Positions 44,236 through 52,724 of a stretch of DNA of 64,000 nucleotides are shown here, piece after piece. The notes beneath the pieces were generated by a model. The model did no database searches. It saw only the letters and a list, made by a program, of their open reading frames with translations, and had not been told where the DNA came from. This DNA is from JAXGPP01 sp040766885 (GTDB taxonomy: Bacteria; Planctomycetota; Planctomycetia; Pirellulales; Thermoguttaceae). How positions within the stretch are numbered: position 1 is the stretch's first letter; every line of letters starts with the position of its first letter. The stretch covers positions 613,248 to 677,247 of the forward strand of contig JAXGPP010000002.1 of NCBI GenBank assembly GCA_040766885.1, read 5' to 3'. The translations under genes and the position numbers were made by a program.

Positions 44236-45393
44236 CTAGGGCGCAGGGGCGTCCTCGCGGAACAGCAGCGGCAGGAACTCGGCCAGATAGCCGCGCCAGA
44301 CGCGCCAGGCGTGCTTGCCTTCGGTCTCCTGGTAGGTATGACGGATCTTCAAGTCGTCGAGGGTCTTCACGAACTCGCGATTCCGCGTCAGCAGAGAGTC
44401 GTTGCTGCCGATGGCCAGCCACAGGAGCTTCAGCTTCCGATTGGCTGCGTCCGGATCGCTGCGCAGTTTCTCCAGCACGGGATCGTCGCCCGCCACGGCG
44501 GAACTGAACGCTCCGACCCAAGCGAAGTGATCGAGGTGGCCCAGCCCGACGGCGATCGACTGGCCGCCGCCCATGGAGAGCCCCGCGATGGCGCGGCGAT
44601 CCGCACTGGGCTCCACGCGGTAGTTCGCCTCGATCAGCGGCGCCACGCTTTCCAGCAGGTCCCGCTCAAACGCCTCTCGGGAGCGGAAGCGGTCCTCGCG
44701 CTGCTGCTCCGGCGAACGCTCCAGCACGTGCCCGTCGGGCATGACGATCAACATCGGCACTGCCCTGCCGTCGGCCAACAGGTTGTCGGCGATCACGTTC
44801 GCCCGCCCCAGCAGCACCCAATTCAGGTCGTTGCCGCCCGAACCGTGCAGCAAGTAGAGGACGGGATAGCGTTGGTCGAGCTCCTGTTGATAGCCGGGCG
44901 GAGTGTAGACATGCACGCGACGGCGGGCCAAAGTTGGTTTCGAGGTGTACCAGTGGGCGGTCACCGCGCCGTGCGGCACCTCGCGCCATTCGTCGCGCCG
45001 CGGCTGGCCGGGCGGGCCGGGCACTTCCACATAGTCCCGCGAGCCCTGGCGACCGCCGAACACGTTCCGGCTGGCCGGATCGGTGATGCGCAGGCCGTCC
45101 ACGTCGAACTGGCAGTCGTAGATACCGGGCGCGACGGGCCCGACGGTCACGCTCCAGATGCCTTCGGTGTCCCTGGTCATCCGTTGGGTGCCGACTGCAT
45201 CGCAAATGACCGATACCTTCTCGGCCTTGGGGGCGCGCAGCCGGAAAGTGATCTTGCCGTCGGACTGTACTTCCGGTGAAACCAAGACGCTCTTTTGTTG
45301 CGGCGCCTGCCCCCGCGCGGCCGGCCCGTTCAGGCCGATTGTCAGCAACGTGGCGAGCGTGAAAACCGCGGCGATGACAGGATCGCGACACAT
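44236..45393 (-). CDS. Secreted Fes/feruloyl-type esterase with N-terminal E-set domain
   Basis: 385 residues from ATG 45393 with a signal peptide (VIAAVFTLATLLTIGLNGPA). The first ~130 residues form an early-set (CBM48-like) domain (FRLRAPKAEKVSVICDA ... GIWSVTVGPVAPGIYDCQF). The rest is an alpha/beta-hydrolase of the enterochelin esterase/feruloyl esterase family: RYPVLYLLHGSGGNDLNWV, the nucleophile elbow AGLSMGGGQS, and the His near the end in EGKHAWRVWR. It probably removes hydroxycinnamoyl or acetyl esters from plant or algal polysaccharides. Confidence 0.88.
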   Translation of the reverse strand: MCRDPVIAAVFTLATLLTIGLNGPAARGQAPQQKSVLVSPEVQSDGKITFRLRAPKAEKVSVICDAVGTQRMTRDTEGIWSVTVGPVAPGIYDCQFDVDGLRITDPASRNVFGGRQGSRDYVEVPGPPGQPRRDEWREVPHGAVTAHWYTSKPTLARRRVHVYTPPGYQQELDQRYPVLYLLHGSGGNDLNWVLLGRANVIADNLLADGRAVPMLIVMPDGHVLERSPEQQREDRFRSREAFERDLLESVAPLIEANYRVEPSADRRAIAGLSMGGGQSIAVGLGHLDHFAWVGAFSSAVAGDDPVLEKLRSDPDAANRKLKLLWLAIGSNDSLLTRNREFVKTLDDLKIRHTYQETEGKHAWRVWRGYLAEFLPLLFREDAPAP

Positions 45394-45884
45394 AGCCTGT
45401 GCCCTGATCGCCCCACAAGTGTGGAAATGGAGATACTTCGGACCTTCGCATATCGTAAACCGGCGGCCTGGCGACCGCAATGGAGATGCTGCGGGCCTGA
45501 TGGACACACCGAATGGCCCGGGTGGTGGAGTTACCGGAACCCCAGCCGTGAGGGCGCTACAGCGCCCGCGCAAGACCCTTGATATGGGGCTGGCGGGCCG
45601 ATCTTTCCCTCACCCGGGACGACCCGTACACTGAACACTCAGGCTGTCCCGAGAAAGCGAATCGGAAGCAGCGCGCACGGGGCGGTGTTCGCCTCTCACA
45701 CCGACTTGGGAGTGGCAGAAGAAACGCACATGCGGCCTGTTGCGCGGCGATGATCACACGTACCAGTTGCCGCATGACCACACAGGCACTCGCGAATGGG
45801 TGCACGTAGGTTGAATGGGCCGAACCTGTCCCCAAGCCATTCCACGACACTTTTTGGCAACTTCGAACGAGGAAGGCAGAGAGA
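45394..45884. other. Divergent intergenic region, no gene seen
   Basis: 491 bases between the esterase (minus) and the GDPD gene (plus). Short frames exist but lack motifs. A purine-rich AGGAAGGCAGAGAG at ~45870 is the ribosome site of the GDPD gene. No RNA gene or repeat was recognised. Confidence 0.45.
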
Positions 45885-46703
45885 ATGAAAATCCGACTGG
45901 CCGTTGTGTGGATCGTAATGGCACATGGAGTATTGGGCTCGGGTGGCTCGGCCTCCGCGCAGGAGAGAGGACTTTTATTCGCGCATCGAGGCGGGGCGCA
46001 TGAATTCGAGGAAAACACGCTCGATGCGTTTCGGTCGTGCTATGAGAAAGGGCTGCGCGGCTTCGAGACCGACGTTCGCATGACCAGAGATGGTGAACTG
46101 GTCATCCTGCACGACGACAGCCTCGACCGCACTCACAACGCGACAGGGGCTGTAGAACACAAGACGGCCGCCGAGTTGCGAACGGTCACCAGCAAGAAGA
46201 CTGGCCAAGCGTTCCTGTTTCTGGAAGACCTCCTGTCGTACTTCGATGACAAACCCGGCGTGTATCTTGAACTGGAGATGAAGACCGGCAACAAGAGCCT
46301 GTATCCGGATGCTCGGCTCGACGAGTATTGCCGGAAACTCTACGAAGCCGCCCGGGCCCGCGAGCCGAAAGGTTCCTTCTATGTGTGCACCTCGTTTGAC
46401 GAACGGCCTCTGAGGATCGTCAAGACCCTGGATGCCGATGCGGATCTGCTGCTCATCACCGGCGGGCCGTGTTGCCCTGAGATCGTGAAGCGGGCTCAGG
46501 ATCTGGGAATCAAGCGAATCGGCTGCCGAATCGACGAATCGTCGCGGGCGGCCGTGCAGGCTGCTCAGAAAGCCGGACTGCTCGTGACCGGCTGGCCGGG
46601 CCACAGTCTACAGGACTATCATCTTGCCGTCGGACTGGGCGTCGACGCCATCTGCAGCGACATCCCGGTCACGATCCAGGCCTGGAAAGCGAAGCACGAG
46701 TAA
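45885..46703 (+). CDS. Secreted glycerophosphodiester phosphodiesterase (GDPD)
   Basis: 272 residues with a strong purine-rich ribosome site and a signal peptide (MKIRLAVVWIVMAHGVLGSG). The family motifs are complete: LLFAHRGGAHEFEENTL (His/Arg and the Glu-Asn-Thr), GFETDVRMTRDGELVILHDD (Glu-x-Asp metal ligands and the catalytic His-Asp), and YLELEMK. The C-terminal WPGHSLQDYHLAVGLGVDAICSD matches the end of the barrel. It cleaves glycerophosphodiesters from deacylated phospholipids, supplying glycerol phosphate. The next gene is a phosphatase-superfamily member 77 bases on. Confidence 0.93.
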   Translation: MKIRLAVVWIVMAHGVLGSGGSASAQERGLLFAHRGGAHEFEENTLDAFRSCYEKGLRGFETDVRMTRDGELVILHDDSLDRTHNATGAVEHKTAAELRTVTSKKTGQAFLFLEDLLSYFDDKPGVYLELEMKTGNKSLYPDARLDEYCRKLYEAARAREPKGSFYVCTSFDERPLRIVKTLDADADLLLITGGPCCPEIVKRAQDLGIKRIGCRIDESSRAAVQAAQKAGLLVTGWPGHSLQDYHLAVGLGVDAICSDIPVTIQAWKAKHE

Positions 46704-46780
46704 CACCAGCCGCCATTGTGCGAGAAATGCGAGATAACCGCGGGACGAAACCACACGCCCCTTCCAAGGAGACCAGTACA

Positions 46781-47710
46781 ATGAACGCGTTCAGGATCTC
46801 TTCAATTGTGCCCGTCGCTTTCGCATGCGCGATCTCACCCGGAGTAACCGCCGAAGTGGCGTCCGGCGGTTCGACGCTTCCAACGTACAGCATGCAGGCC
46901 GTTGCCCCGACCGCGGCTGCAATTCTCGGCGTGCCGGCCCCAAAGCAGGCGGAATCGCCACCGATCGACTCGATTGTCAGGGACCTGCGAGGATCGAAAA
47001 GGGTGGCGATCCTGGGCATTGACGCCTTCGGAACCGCGATCTGGAACAAGATGCGCGACAAGACACCTTACCTGAACAGCCTGGCATGGGACAACAACCG
47101 GGCCCAACTTCGCTCGGTTCTGCCAAGCGTCACATGCGTCAACTTCGGCTGCATGATCACGGGGGGATCGCAGAAGACGACCGGCATCACCACGTTTGAC
47201 TCCGAGCTTGCTTGTGAAGATCTCTGCAGCGTGCTGCGGGCACACGGCATGAAAAGCGGAGGGTTCGGCAGGAAGGACTACACGGGCAGCCGCTTGCTGG
47301 GGCGCTATGCCGACTTCTCAATTGCCGACGCAACCACCGACCTCGACCTGATGGCCGGACTGATGAAAGTCGTCGAAAAAGAGAAACCGGAATTCGTCAT
47401 CGTGCAATACGGGAAGACCGACGATGTGTTTCATGCCCACGGACCGTTCTCGAGCGAGGCGGCGGCAGCGTGTGCTGAGGCCGATGCATGGCTCGAGAAA
47501 CTCGTTCCCTGGCTGCACGCGCGCGGTTATGCGATCATCATCACGGCCGACCACGGTCAGCATGAGACCACGCGCCCGAATGGGACCACGGGTGGGGCGC
47601 ACGGTTCAGAAAGCGACCTCGACTGCCTGGTCCCTCTGGTCTGGTTGGCCGCTGCCGACCGTGCCCACGAGCCACCCCGGCGAGCGCGCGTCCCCGACCA
47701 GCGCGACTGA
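46781..47710 (+). CDS. Alkaline-phosphatase-superfamily phosphodiesterase (NPP-like), secreted
   Basis: 309 residues from ATG 46781 (AAGGAG at 46766-46771) with a signal-like start (SSIVPVAFACAISPGVTA). VAILGIDAFGTAIWNKM is the first metal-binding strand of the superfamily. PSVTCVNFGCMITG holds the Thr nucleophile region of nucleotide pyrophosphatase/phosphodiesterase types. YGKTDDVFHAHG and IIITADHGQHE supply the remaining metal ligands. The C-terminal ~25 residues (Arg/Pro-rich) look out of character, so the end may be shifted by an indel. It likely works with the GDPD gene on phosphate esters. Confidence 0.8.
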   Translation: MNAFRISSIVPVAFACAISPGVTAEVASGGSTLPTYSMQAVAPTAAAILGVPAPKQAESPPIDSIVRDLRGSKRVAILGIDAFGTAIWNKMRDKTPYLNSLAWDNNRAQLRSVLPSVTCVNFGCMITGGSQKTTGITTFDSELACEDLCSVLRAHGMKSGGFGRKDYTGSRLLGRYADFSIADATTDLDLMAGLMKVVEKEKPEFVIVQYGKTDDVFHAHGPFSSEAAAACAEADAWLEKLVPWLHARGYAIIITADHGQHETTRPNGTTGGAHGSESDLDCLVPLVWLAAADRAHEPPRRARVPDQRD

Positions 47711-47792
47711 CGATCCGGCCTGAACCTGTGCGCAGGTCATGCAACCGGCTGCCAAAGCAGGCCGCAACACCAAACAAACAGGAACGACGTTC

Positions 47793-48240
47793 ATGCGACA
47801 GTCTCTCGTCGCCGGGACGCCGGCCGGCTGTGCCGCGGCCGCGGTTTGGGGTTCGCCGCGGAAGGCAAACCGCGTGCGGAGGATGCTCCCCTGACGATCA
47901 ACGCCGGCCCCGACTGGGTGCCGCTCGGCGTGTGCCTCGATATCGAGCCTGGGTCGGTGCTCGATTTCACCGATGTCGTGCCGCACCACGCGCCTGCGGG
48001 CAAGTTCGGCCGCGTAGACCGCTCCGCCGGCGCGGGCGACGCTCAGGCAAAGGCGCCGACCACGAAGACGATTGGTCGTTCGAGAACTACTACAATGTCG
48101 ATCCGACCGACTCCGGGATCCAAGACTTCAAGTTGGCCGTGTACGTCAACGACCGGGCCTGCGAGAACTTCAAGGCGTTTGCCCGTGTGTGGCTCGACCA
48201 CCGATGTCGCGACCTGTTATCGAGCGGTGCGATCAACTCA
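47793..48240 (+). pseudogene. Remnants of one or two secreted genes, frameshifted
   Basis: An ATG at 47793 opens MRQSLVAGTPAGCAAAAV, then a one-base shift near 47845 moves to a frame reading INAGPDWVPLGVCLDIEPGS and HAPAGKFGRV, the start of a secreted glycoside-hydrolase-like family common in planctomycetes (by memory). Near 48060 the sense changes again to DDWSFENYYNVDPTDSGIQD and NDRACENFKAFARVWLDH, which I do not recognise and may be another gene. No intact frame exists. Confidence 0.5.
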
Positions 48241-48401
48241 CCGACCTCCGATGCCCCAAGCCATCAGGCCAGCCCTCACGTCAGGCCAATCCACAGGTCA
48301 TTGAGGAAGTTCTCACTGACGAAGAGAGTGAGGTCACCCTGCATCCTTGTTTAGTTTTGCAGGGCTGCATGCGCGGGGGTGCGCAGGTCACGCCCGTCCC
48401 G

Positions 48402-48435
48402 CCCGCCCGGAGGCGCGGCATCACCTCCGGGCGGG
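48402..48435. terminator. Perfect GC-rich hairpin next to the group II intron 3' end
   Basis: Arms cccgcccggagg (48402-48413) and cctccgggcggg (48424-48435) pair perfectly over 12 bases around a 10-base loop. No T-run follows. It lies a few tens of bases from the probable intron 3' end, so it could be a terminator or part of the target context; several bacterial group II introns choose sites beside such hairpins. Confidence 0.5.
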
Positions 48436-48558
48436 AATACGTTCAGGTAGAGTCGAGAAGTGGCGCGGTGGTTTAGGTGCAGCCTATCCATTGCTGGCCC
48501 TTTCGTCTGCCAGTGCCTCACTAGCCACACCATGCTCCGTTTCCACTTCCCGCTCATC

Positions 48559-48591
48559 GAACCGGACGGGCGGATTTCCCGCATCCGGCTC
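48559..48591 (-). ncRNA. Group II intron domain V
   Basis: Thirteen bases after the RT stop on the minus strand the sequence reads GAGCCGGATGCGGGAAATCC, then a complementary arm ending GTCCGGTTC. The lower stem GAGCCGGA pairs with TCCGGTTC, closed above by a GAAA-type loop. This is the catalytic hairpin of bacterial group II introns. Confidence 0.88.
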
Positions 48592-48603
48592 TCGGACATG
48601 GGT

Positions 48604-49974
48604 TCACACGTTTCGCCCACGGAGATACCGGGTCCGCACCGCCGTTAGTTGGACCAAGCCCAACTCCCGGTAGAGGTACGAGTCGGGGTATCGATCAATA
48701 CCGCGTCCCTTCCCCTTGTGCTTGTCCACCAGCCACCGGCGGAGCTGCTGGCGAACGTGCAGGTCGATGTTGCGGTACGCTGCGCTGACTGGCCCTTGGC
48801 CAAAGTAGTTGGCCCAGCCCGTCAACATGCGGTTTAACCGCTTGACCACCGTCGCTTCGTCCAGCAGCAGTTGGCTCCGATGGGTCGTCTCGCTGATCTT
48901 GGCTTGCAGGCGTTTCACCGCCTTCTTCGACGGACGGGTGCTAAGCACCATCCGTCGCCGGTTCCAAGACCACGCGGGACCAATCGTATACCCCAGAAAG
49001 TCGAACCTTTCCGCCGGCAGATGACAGAGCCGCGTTTTGGACTCGTTCACCGTCAATTTCAGCTGCGCCATCATGTTCCGCATCACCGTCATGGCTTTCT
49101 CCGCCGTGCCGCGACACAGGATCACAAAGTCGTCCGCATAGTTGACGATTTTGGCCCGCAGAGCTTGCTCGTGTCCCAGGAGTTTCCAGCCCAGTACGAA
49201 CCTCCGCATGTAGAGGTTACTGAGCAGCGGTGAAATCGGAGCCCCTTGCGGGGTTCCTCGTCCCGTGTCCTTGCCGCGAGTCGTCCGCTGCGTATGCCCC
49301 CGCTCATCCGTCTCTTCGACCGGTGCCACCAGCCACATCTTCAGCAGATGCAACAGGCCCTTGTCGCTGATGCGGCGTGCGAGGCACTGCATCAATTCCG
49401 CATGCGGAATCGTGTCGAAGTACCCGCTCAAGTCCGCGTCCACCACCTGCGTATGTCCGTAGCAAACCCAGCGATGGACTTCCTTCACGGCGTCCAGGGC
49501 GCTGCGGTCCGCCCGGTAGGCATACTGCTCTGGTTGCAGATCGACCTCAAAGATGGACTCCAGGATCAGAAGCACCGCGGTCTGAACGACGCGATCCTTG
49601 ATCGTGGGAATCCCCAGGGGCCGCTGCTTTCCATCCGGCTTGGGGATGTAGACCCGCCGGACTGCCTGCGGATGATACTTCTTGGTCCGAAGTTCGTCCG
49701 CCAGTTCGTCCAACCACCGCTTGACTCCGTAGTCCAAGATCCACGAAAACGTCTGCTCATCCACGCCCGGCGCGCCATCATTGAAACGGCATCGCCAGAA
49801 CGCAACCCAGAGCACATCTTCGCGGCAAACCTTGTCGTACAGCGAATAAAAGCGGAACTTGGGCGACTCCTTCGCTTTCGCGTGCAACGCCTCCCGAAGC
49901 TTCTGAACCTTTTCCACGTTCGTAGGCTCTTCGCCAATCGTCATCGGTCCCTTGCTCCTTCTTGCGTTATCCAT
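48604..49974 (-). CDS. ltrA: Group II intron reverse transcriptase/maturase
   Basis: 456 residues. Reverse transcriptase motifs run in order: VYIPKPDGKQRPLGIPTIKD (RT2 region), QYAYRADRSALDAVKEVH, VDADLSGYFDTIPH (RT3 region with Asp), GTPQGAPISPLLSNLYM, and the YADD box IVNYADDFVILCRG. The maturase X domain follows (FDFLGYTIG; NRMLTGWANYFGQG). The protein ends soon after, so no HNH endonuclease domain is visible and mobility would rely on single-stranded or replication-linked priming. It appears intact. The symbol is the generic one for this family. Confidence 0.95.
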   Translation of the reverse strand: MDNARRSKGPMTIGEEPTNVEKVQKLREALHAKAKESPKFRFYSLYDKVCREDVLWVAFWRCRFNDGAPGVDEQTFSWILDYGVKRWLDELADELRTKKYHPQAVRRVYIPKPDGKQRPLGIPTIKDRVVQTAVLLILESIFEVDLQPEQYAYRADRSALDAVKEVHRWVCYGHTQVVDADLSGYFDTIPHAELMQCLARRISDKGLLHLLKMWLVAPVEETDERGHTQRTTRGKDTGRGTPQGAPISPLLSNLYMRRFVLGWKLLGHEQALRAKIVNYADDFVILCRGTAEKAMTVMRNMMAQLKLTVNESKTRLCHLPAERFDFLGYTIGPAWSWNRRRMVLSTRPSKKAVKRLQAKISETTHRSQLLLDEATVVKRLNRMLTGWANYFGQGPVSAAYRNIDLHVRQQLRRWLVDKHKGKGRGIDRYPDSYLYRELGLVQLTAVRTRYLRGRNV

Positions 49975-50433
49975 GAACTAAGGCCCCTTCCCTCCCCCGG
50001 TATTACCCGGCTTCCACGGTACTACGAGCCTCTCCGCCATCTCCACCGGCCCGGCCTGTCCCTCGCGGGCGTCCAGTTGGGATCTCTCCCACCGGCGAGA
50101 CTTCCCTTGTTGAATCCGATGTCCGTTCGTGACATGCCGACGCCACTACCCCGGCGGAACCGTGGGGTGCTCTTGTCGTTCTGCTTCCCCCACGGCGGCG
50201 GCCTTCCCGGAATTCGAGGCCGGTCGGCTTCCGCATCTTTCGTTTCGAGGCCTGCTCAGCGTTCACTCACGTTTCGGCCTGCCACGTTGCCGAGTCGCCA
50301 AAAGCGACCTTCTACACCGCAGACTCAGACGGCTTTGTCACCTCCACCGCCCCCACGGTTGCTACCGGCTGGAACGACCCTTGCCGGACAGGACTTGCAC
50401 CTGCTAGACATCAGACTCCTTTTCAAGGCGTAC

Positions 50434-50818
50434 TCGAATTGTCAATGATCGACGGGACTGGATGAGCCCCTGGTCGGGCCAGGGCCCGTAGTCGCGCGGC
50501 GGCTGACGACCTCACGCCGCCGCTCGGAATGGTGTGGGTATCAAAACTCGAAATCTTCGCTTCCGGTGGCCGCCGCGGGCGGAAATGCGGGGCTCGCCTG
50601 CGCGGCGCTCCCGGCGGCCGAACGGATGCCCGTCGGGCCGGAGCAGGCTCGCGGGCCCCGGGCCGGTTTGACCGGGATGTTGAGGCGTGCGATTTTCCTT
50701 TTTCTTTGCGGGTTCGCGAGATGCGTGCAGCATCCCGACGCGGCCGATCGCGACCGATGACGTCACCGAACCGGGCGGCGTTGCCCGCCGCTCTCTGGTT
50801 TTTTTCGCGACGGGCAAC
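50434..50818. other. Intergenic flank of the intron, no gene seen
   Basis: 385 bases of very GC-rich sequence between the intron 5' end and the stop of the next minus-strand gene. An 8-base inverted repeat (gttgcccg at 50785-50792, cgggcaac at 50811-50818) lies at its right edge, directly past that gene's stop, with a short A/T tract between the arms; whether it ends transcription is unclear. Confidence 0.4.
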
Positions 50819-51316
50819 TCAGCGCGGTCGGGCGGGCCGGCCGGCTGAGCTGTTCTGGCCGGCTCGTGCCTGGCCGGCTCGCCGGGCCCGGCGTGACTCC
50901 GTCGCCTGGGCGTCGATCTGCGCCAGCCGCGCCACCTGCCGGGTGAGCTGCAGGTAGGTCTGGACGCCGGGCAGCAGCTTCTCGAGCCGCTCCGGCGAAC
51001 GCGGCAGGGCAGCAAAACCCTGGAGAATGCACTCGTCAAGCTCCACCGCCAGCGCCATCTGGCCGGCGTTTACCGTGGCCACCGCGGCTGCCAGCGGGTC
51101 GCGCTTCCTCAGTGCCGCTGCCTGGTACTCGCGTACCTTGCCAAGTCGCGCCTCGCGATCCGGGAGGGCCTCGCCGTGGTGTCCGGCATCGTCAATCTTC
51201 GCCGCACTCGAGGCGGCGGCGCCGATCATCGCCCGATCCGACAACACCGAGGGCGGATCCTCGATCGCCGTACTTGCAGTCAATCGCCCATCGTCGTGTG
51301 AACTTAAATCGTCCAT
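50819..51316 (-). CDS. Hypothetical protein, helical, downstream partner of the acidic protein
   Basis: 165 residues from ATG 51316 with GAGAGGAAT upstream on the minus strand. Probably all-helical and soluble (VREYQAAALRKRDPLAAAVA; LVELDECILQGFAALP-like middle), ending in an Arg/Ala-rich tail (RRARRAGQARAGQNSSAGRP) that may bind nucleic acid. I do not recognise it. It overlaps the end of the upstream acidic-protein frame by 125 bases, an unusual overlap suggesting that the upstream frame has lost its proper stop. Confidence 0.55.
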   Translation of the reverse strand: MDDLSSHDDGRLTASTAIEDPPSVLSDRAMIGAAASSAAKIDDAGHHGEALPDREARLGKVREYQAAALRKRDPLAAAVATVNAGQMALAVELDECILQGFAALPRSPERLEKLLPGVQTYLQLTRQVARLAQIDAQATESRRARRAGQARAGQNSSAGRPARPR

Positions 51317-52724
51317 GACATTCCTCTCTCCCGTGGGTACGGGCACTCAACAGGAGAAGCTGGCAGCAATCGGGAGCTACCGGCTCCTGCCGGTTGAGCT
51401 CCAGCGGCTCGGCGTTTTCGTAGATGCTGTCCAGCAGCGATTCGGTGAGGGCTGCCGCCGCGGAGAACCGCATGAAGAACCGCACGCGATCGATTTCCTC
51501 CGGCGGCGGCCGCCAGGCATGCACGTCGGAGAGATCCACCCGCATGAACTGCTCGAGCTGGCCGAAATGGCGCAGCACGGCGTGGAAGCGGTCGGAAGGC
51601 TCGGCCGAAAGGGCCGCTGGCGACCAGCCCACCAGTATCAGCCGGTATTCCCGTTCGTCGGCCTCTGGTTGGCAGGTATTCGGTTGGCTGGTATCGGGCA
51701 GGTTAGTGTTGGGCTCCGTCTGCCCCGGCCCGGCAGGCGGCGGATGGCTCTCCGGCAGTTGATCTCCCGGTGCTTCATCACGATCCTGTCGAACCGCATG
51801 TGCCGCATCGTCATCGAGCTCATCGTCATCGAGCTCATCATCCGGCAAATCGTCGTCCTGTAACACGTCCGATGGTTGCTCATCGCGCGGTTGGCTGTCG
51901 ATGGATTGATCCTCTCCAGCCGGCGCATCTTCAGCTTGCTCCACTCCAGCCTGACTGTCTTCCGCCTGGCTGTTGTTTGGTTCACCGGCGCGAATCTCAT
52001 CGCTTTCCGGTTCGCGGTCTTCTGCTTCGGCAGCTTCTGTTTCGCCATCCTCTGATTCCTCAGCTCGCTGCTCGGCTTGCTCCGGGACATGCTCATTCGG
52101 TCCAGCAGCCGTGAGCTTCGTGGCTGGCGGCATCAACGTTTCCAGCGGTGGGAACACCAGGGCAGCGTCTTCGAGCCGCTCGCTCAGTTCGCGCTCCAAC
52201 TGGAATGCCGCGCAGAGTCGTTCGACATCCGCCGGGCGCAGTGCTTCGAGTCCCGCGGCCAGCGTGGCGGGGATGCCGCATGCCCGCAGGACCGCCACGT
52301 CCTCCAGGCTCATTGCCGCCAGTACATGCCGCTCCCCGCAGTCGCGGCTCAGCGTCAGGGATTCGCCGGCCAGGGCCGTGAAGACGGGCAATTCGTCCCC
52401 CAAGAGACTTCCCGCCTCGGTCAAGAGATCCAGCACCGCGCCGGTGCGGCGATCGCGGAGCACGACCACGGGTTGCCCAGGTTTCGCCAGCCGGGCGGCG
52501 ATGCGCAGGCGGCCTTCGCCATCCGACTCGGCGACGCCGGCGGCGATGATCGCCTCATTGGGATACTCGGCCTCAAGCGCCGCGAGCAGGCGCTCAGGGT
52601 CGGCGGGAAGCCAGCGGACGTCGTCGTGCGGCGGGAGGAACGCCCACGGCTGCGGAAACTGGTAACCATCCAACTGGTCGACCAGCGCAGCCAGAATCTC
52701 ACGACGGGTGTCGGGCGTCGACAT
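51192..52724 (-). CDS. Hypothetical protein with long acidic low-complexity linker
   Basis: 510 residues from ATG 52724 (TTG 52739 possible). Residues 1-175 are globular (REILAALVDQLDGYQFPQPW; RLLAALEAEYPNEAIIAAGV). Residues ~200-345 are a Glu/Asp/Gln/Ala/Ser-rich linker with repeats of the type EDSQAGVEQAEDAPAGEDQS and DDDLPDDELDDDELDDDAAH. Then a second globular part appears (REYRLILVGWSPAALSAEPS; FFMRFSAAAALTESLLDSIY). The last ~45 codons overlap the next gene and look like out-of-frame reading. Family unknown; the two globular ends joined by an acidic spacer suggest a scaffold or decoy-like protein, but this is a guess. Confidence 0.55.
   Translation of the reverse strand: MSTPDTRREILAALVDQLDGYQFPQPWAFLPPHDDVRWLPADPERLLAALEAEYPNEAIIAAGVAESDGEGRLRIAARLAKPGQPVVVLRDRRTGAVLDLLTEAGSLLGDELPVFTALAGESLTLSRDCGERHVLAAMSLEDVAVLRACGIPATLAAGLEALRPADVERLCAAFQLERELSERLEDAALVFPPLETLMPPATKLTAAGPNEHVPEQAEQRAEESEDGETEAAEAEDREPESDEIRAGEPNNSQAEDSQAGVEQAEDAPAGEDQSIDSQPRDEQPSDVLQDDDLPDDELDDDELDDDAAHAVRQDRDEAPGDQLPESHPPPAGPGQTEPNTNLPDTSQPNTCQPEADEREYRLILVGWSPAALSAEPSDRFHAVLRHFGQLEQFMRVDLSDVHAWRPPPEEIDRVRFFMRFSAAAALTESLLDSIYENAEPLELNRQEPVAPDCCQLLLLSARTHGREECHGRFKFTRRWAIDCKYGDRGSALGVVGSGDDRRRRLECGED

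Larger units (their letters stand above)
48450..50433 (-). mobile_element. Group II intron (approximate ends)
   Basis: On the minus strand the element starts about 50433 with GTACGCCTTGAAAAGG, a close match to the GUGYG-type 5' end. It runs through ~460 bases of structured non-coding RNA, the reverse transcriptase (49974-48604) and domain V (48591-48559), and should end shortly after domain VI near 48450. The 3' boundary is not exact. Size ~2 kb is normal. It lies in a zone of gene remnants, so its exons are not in an intact gene. Confidence 0.75.
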
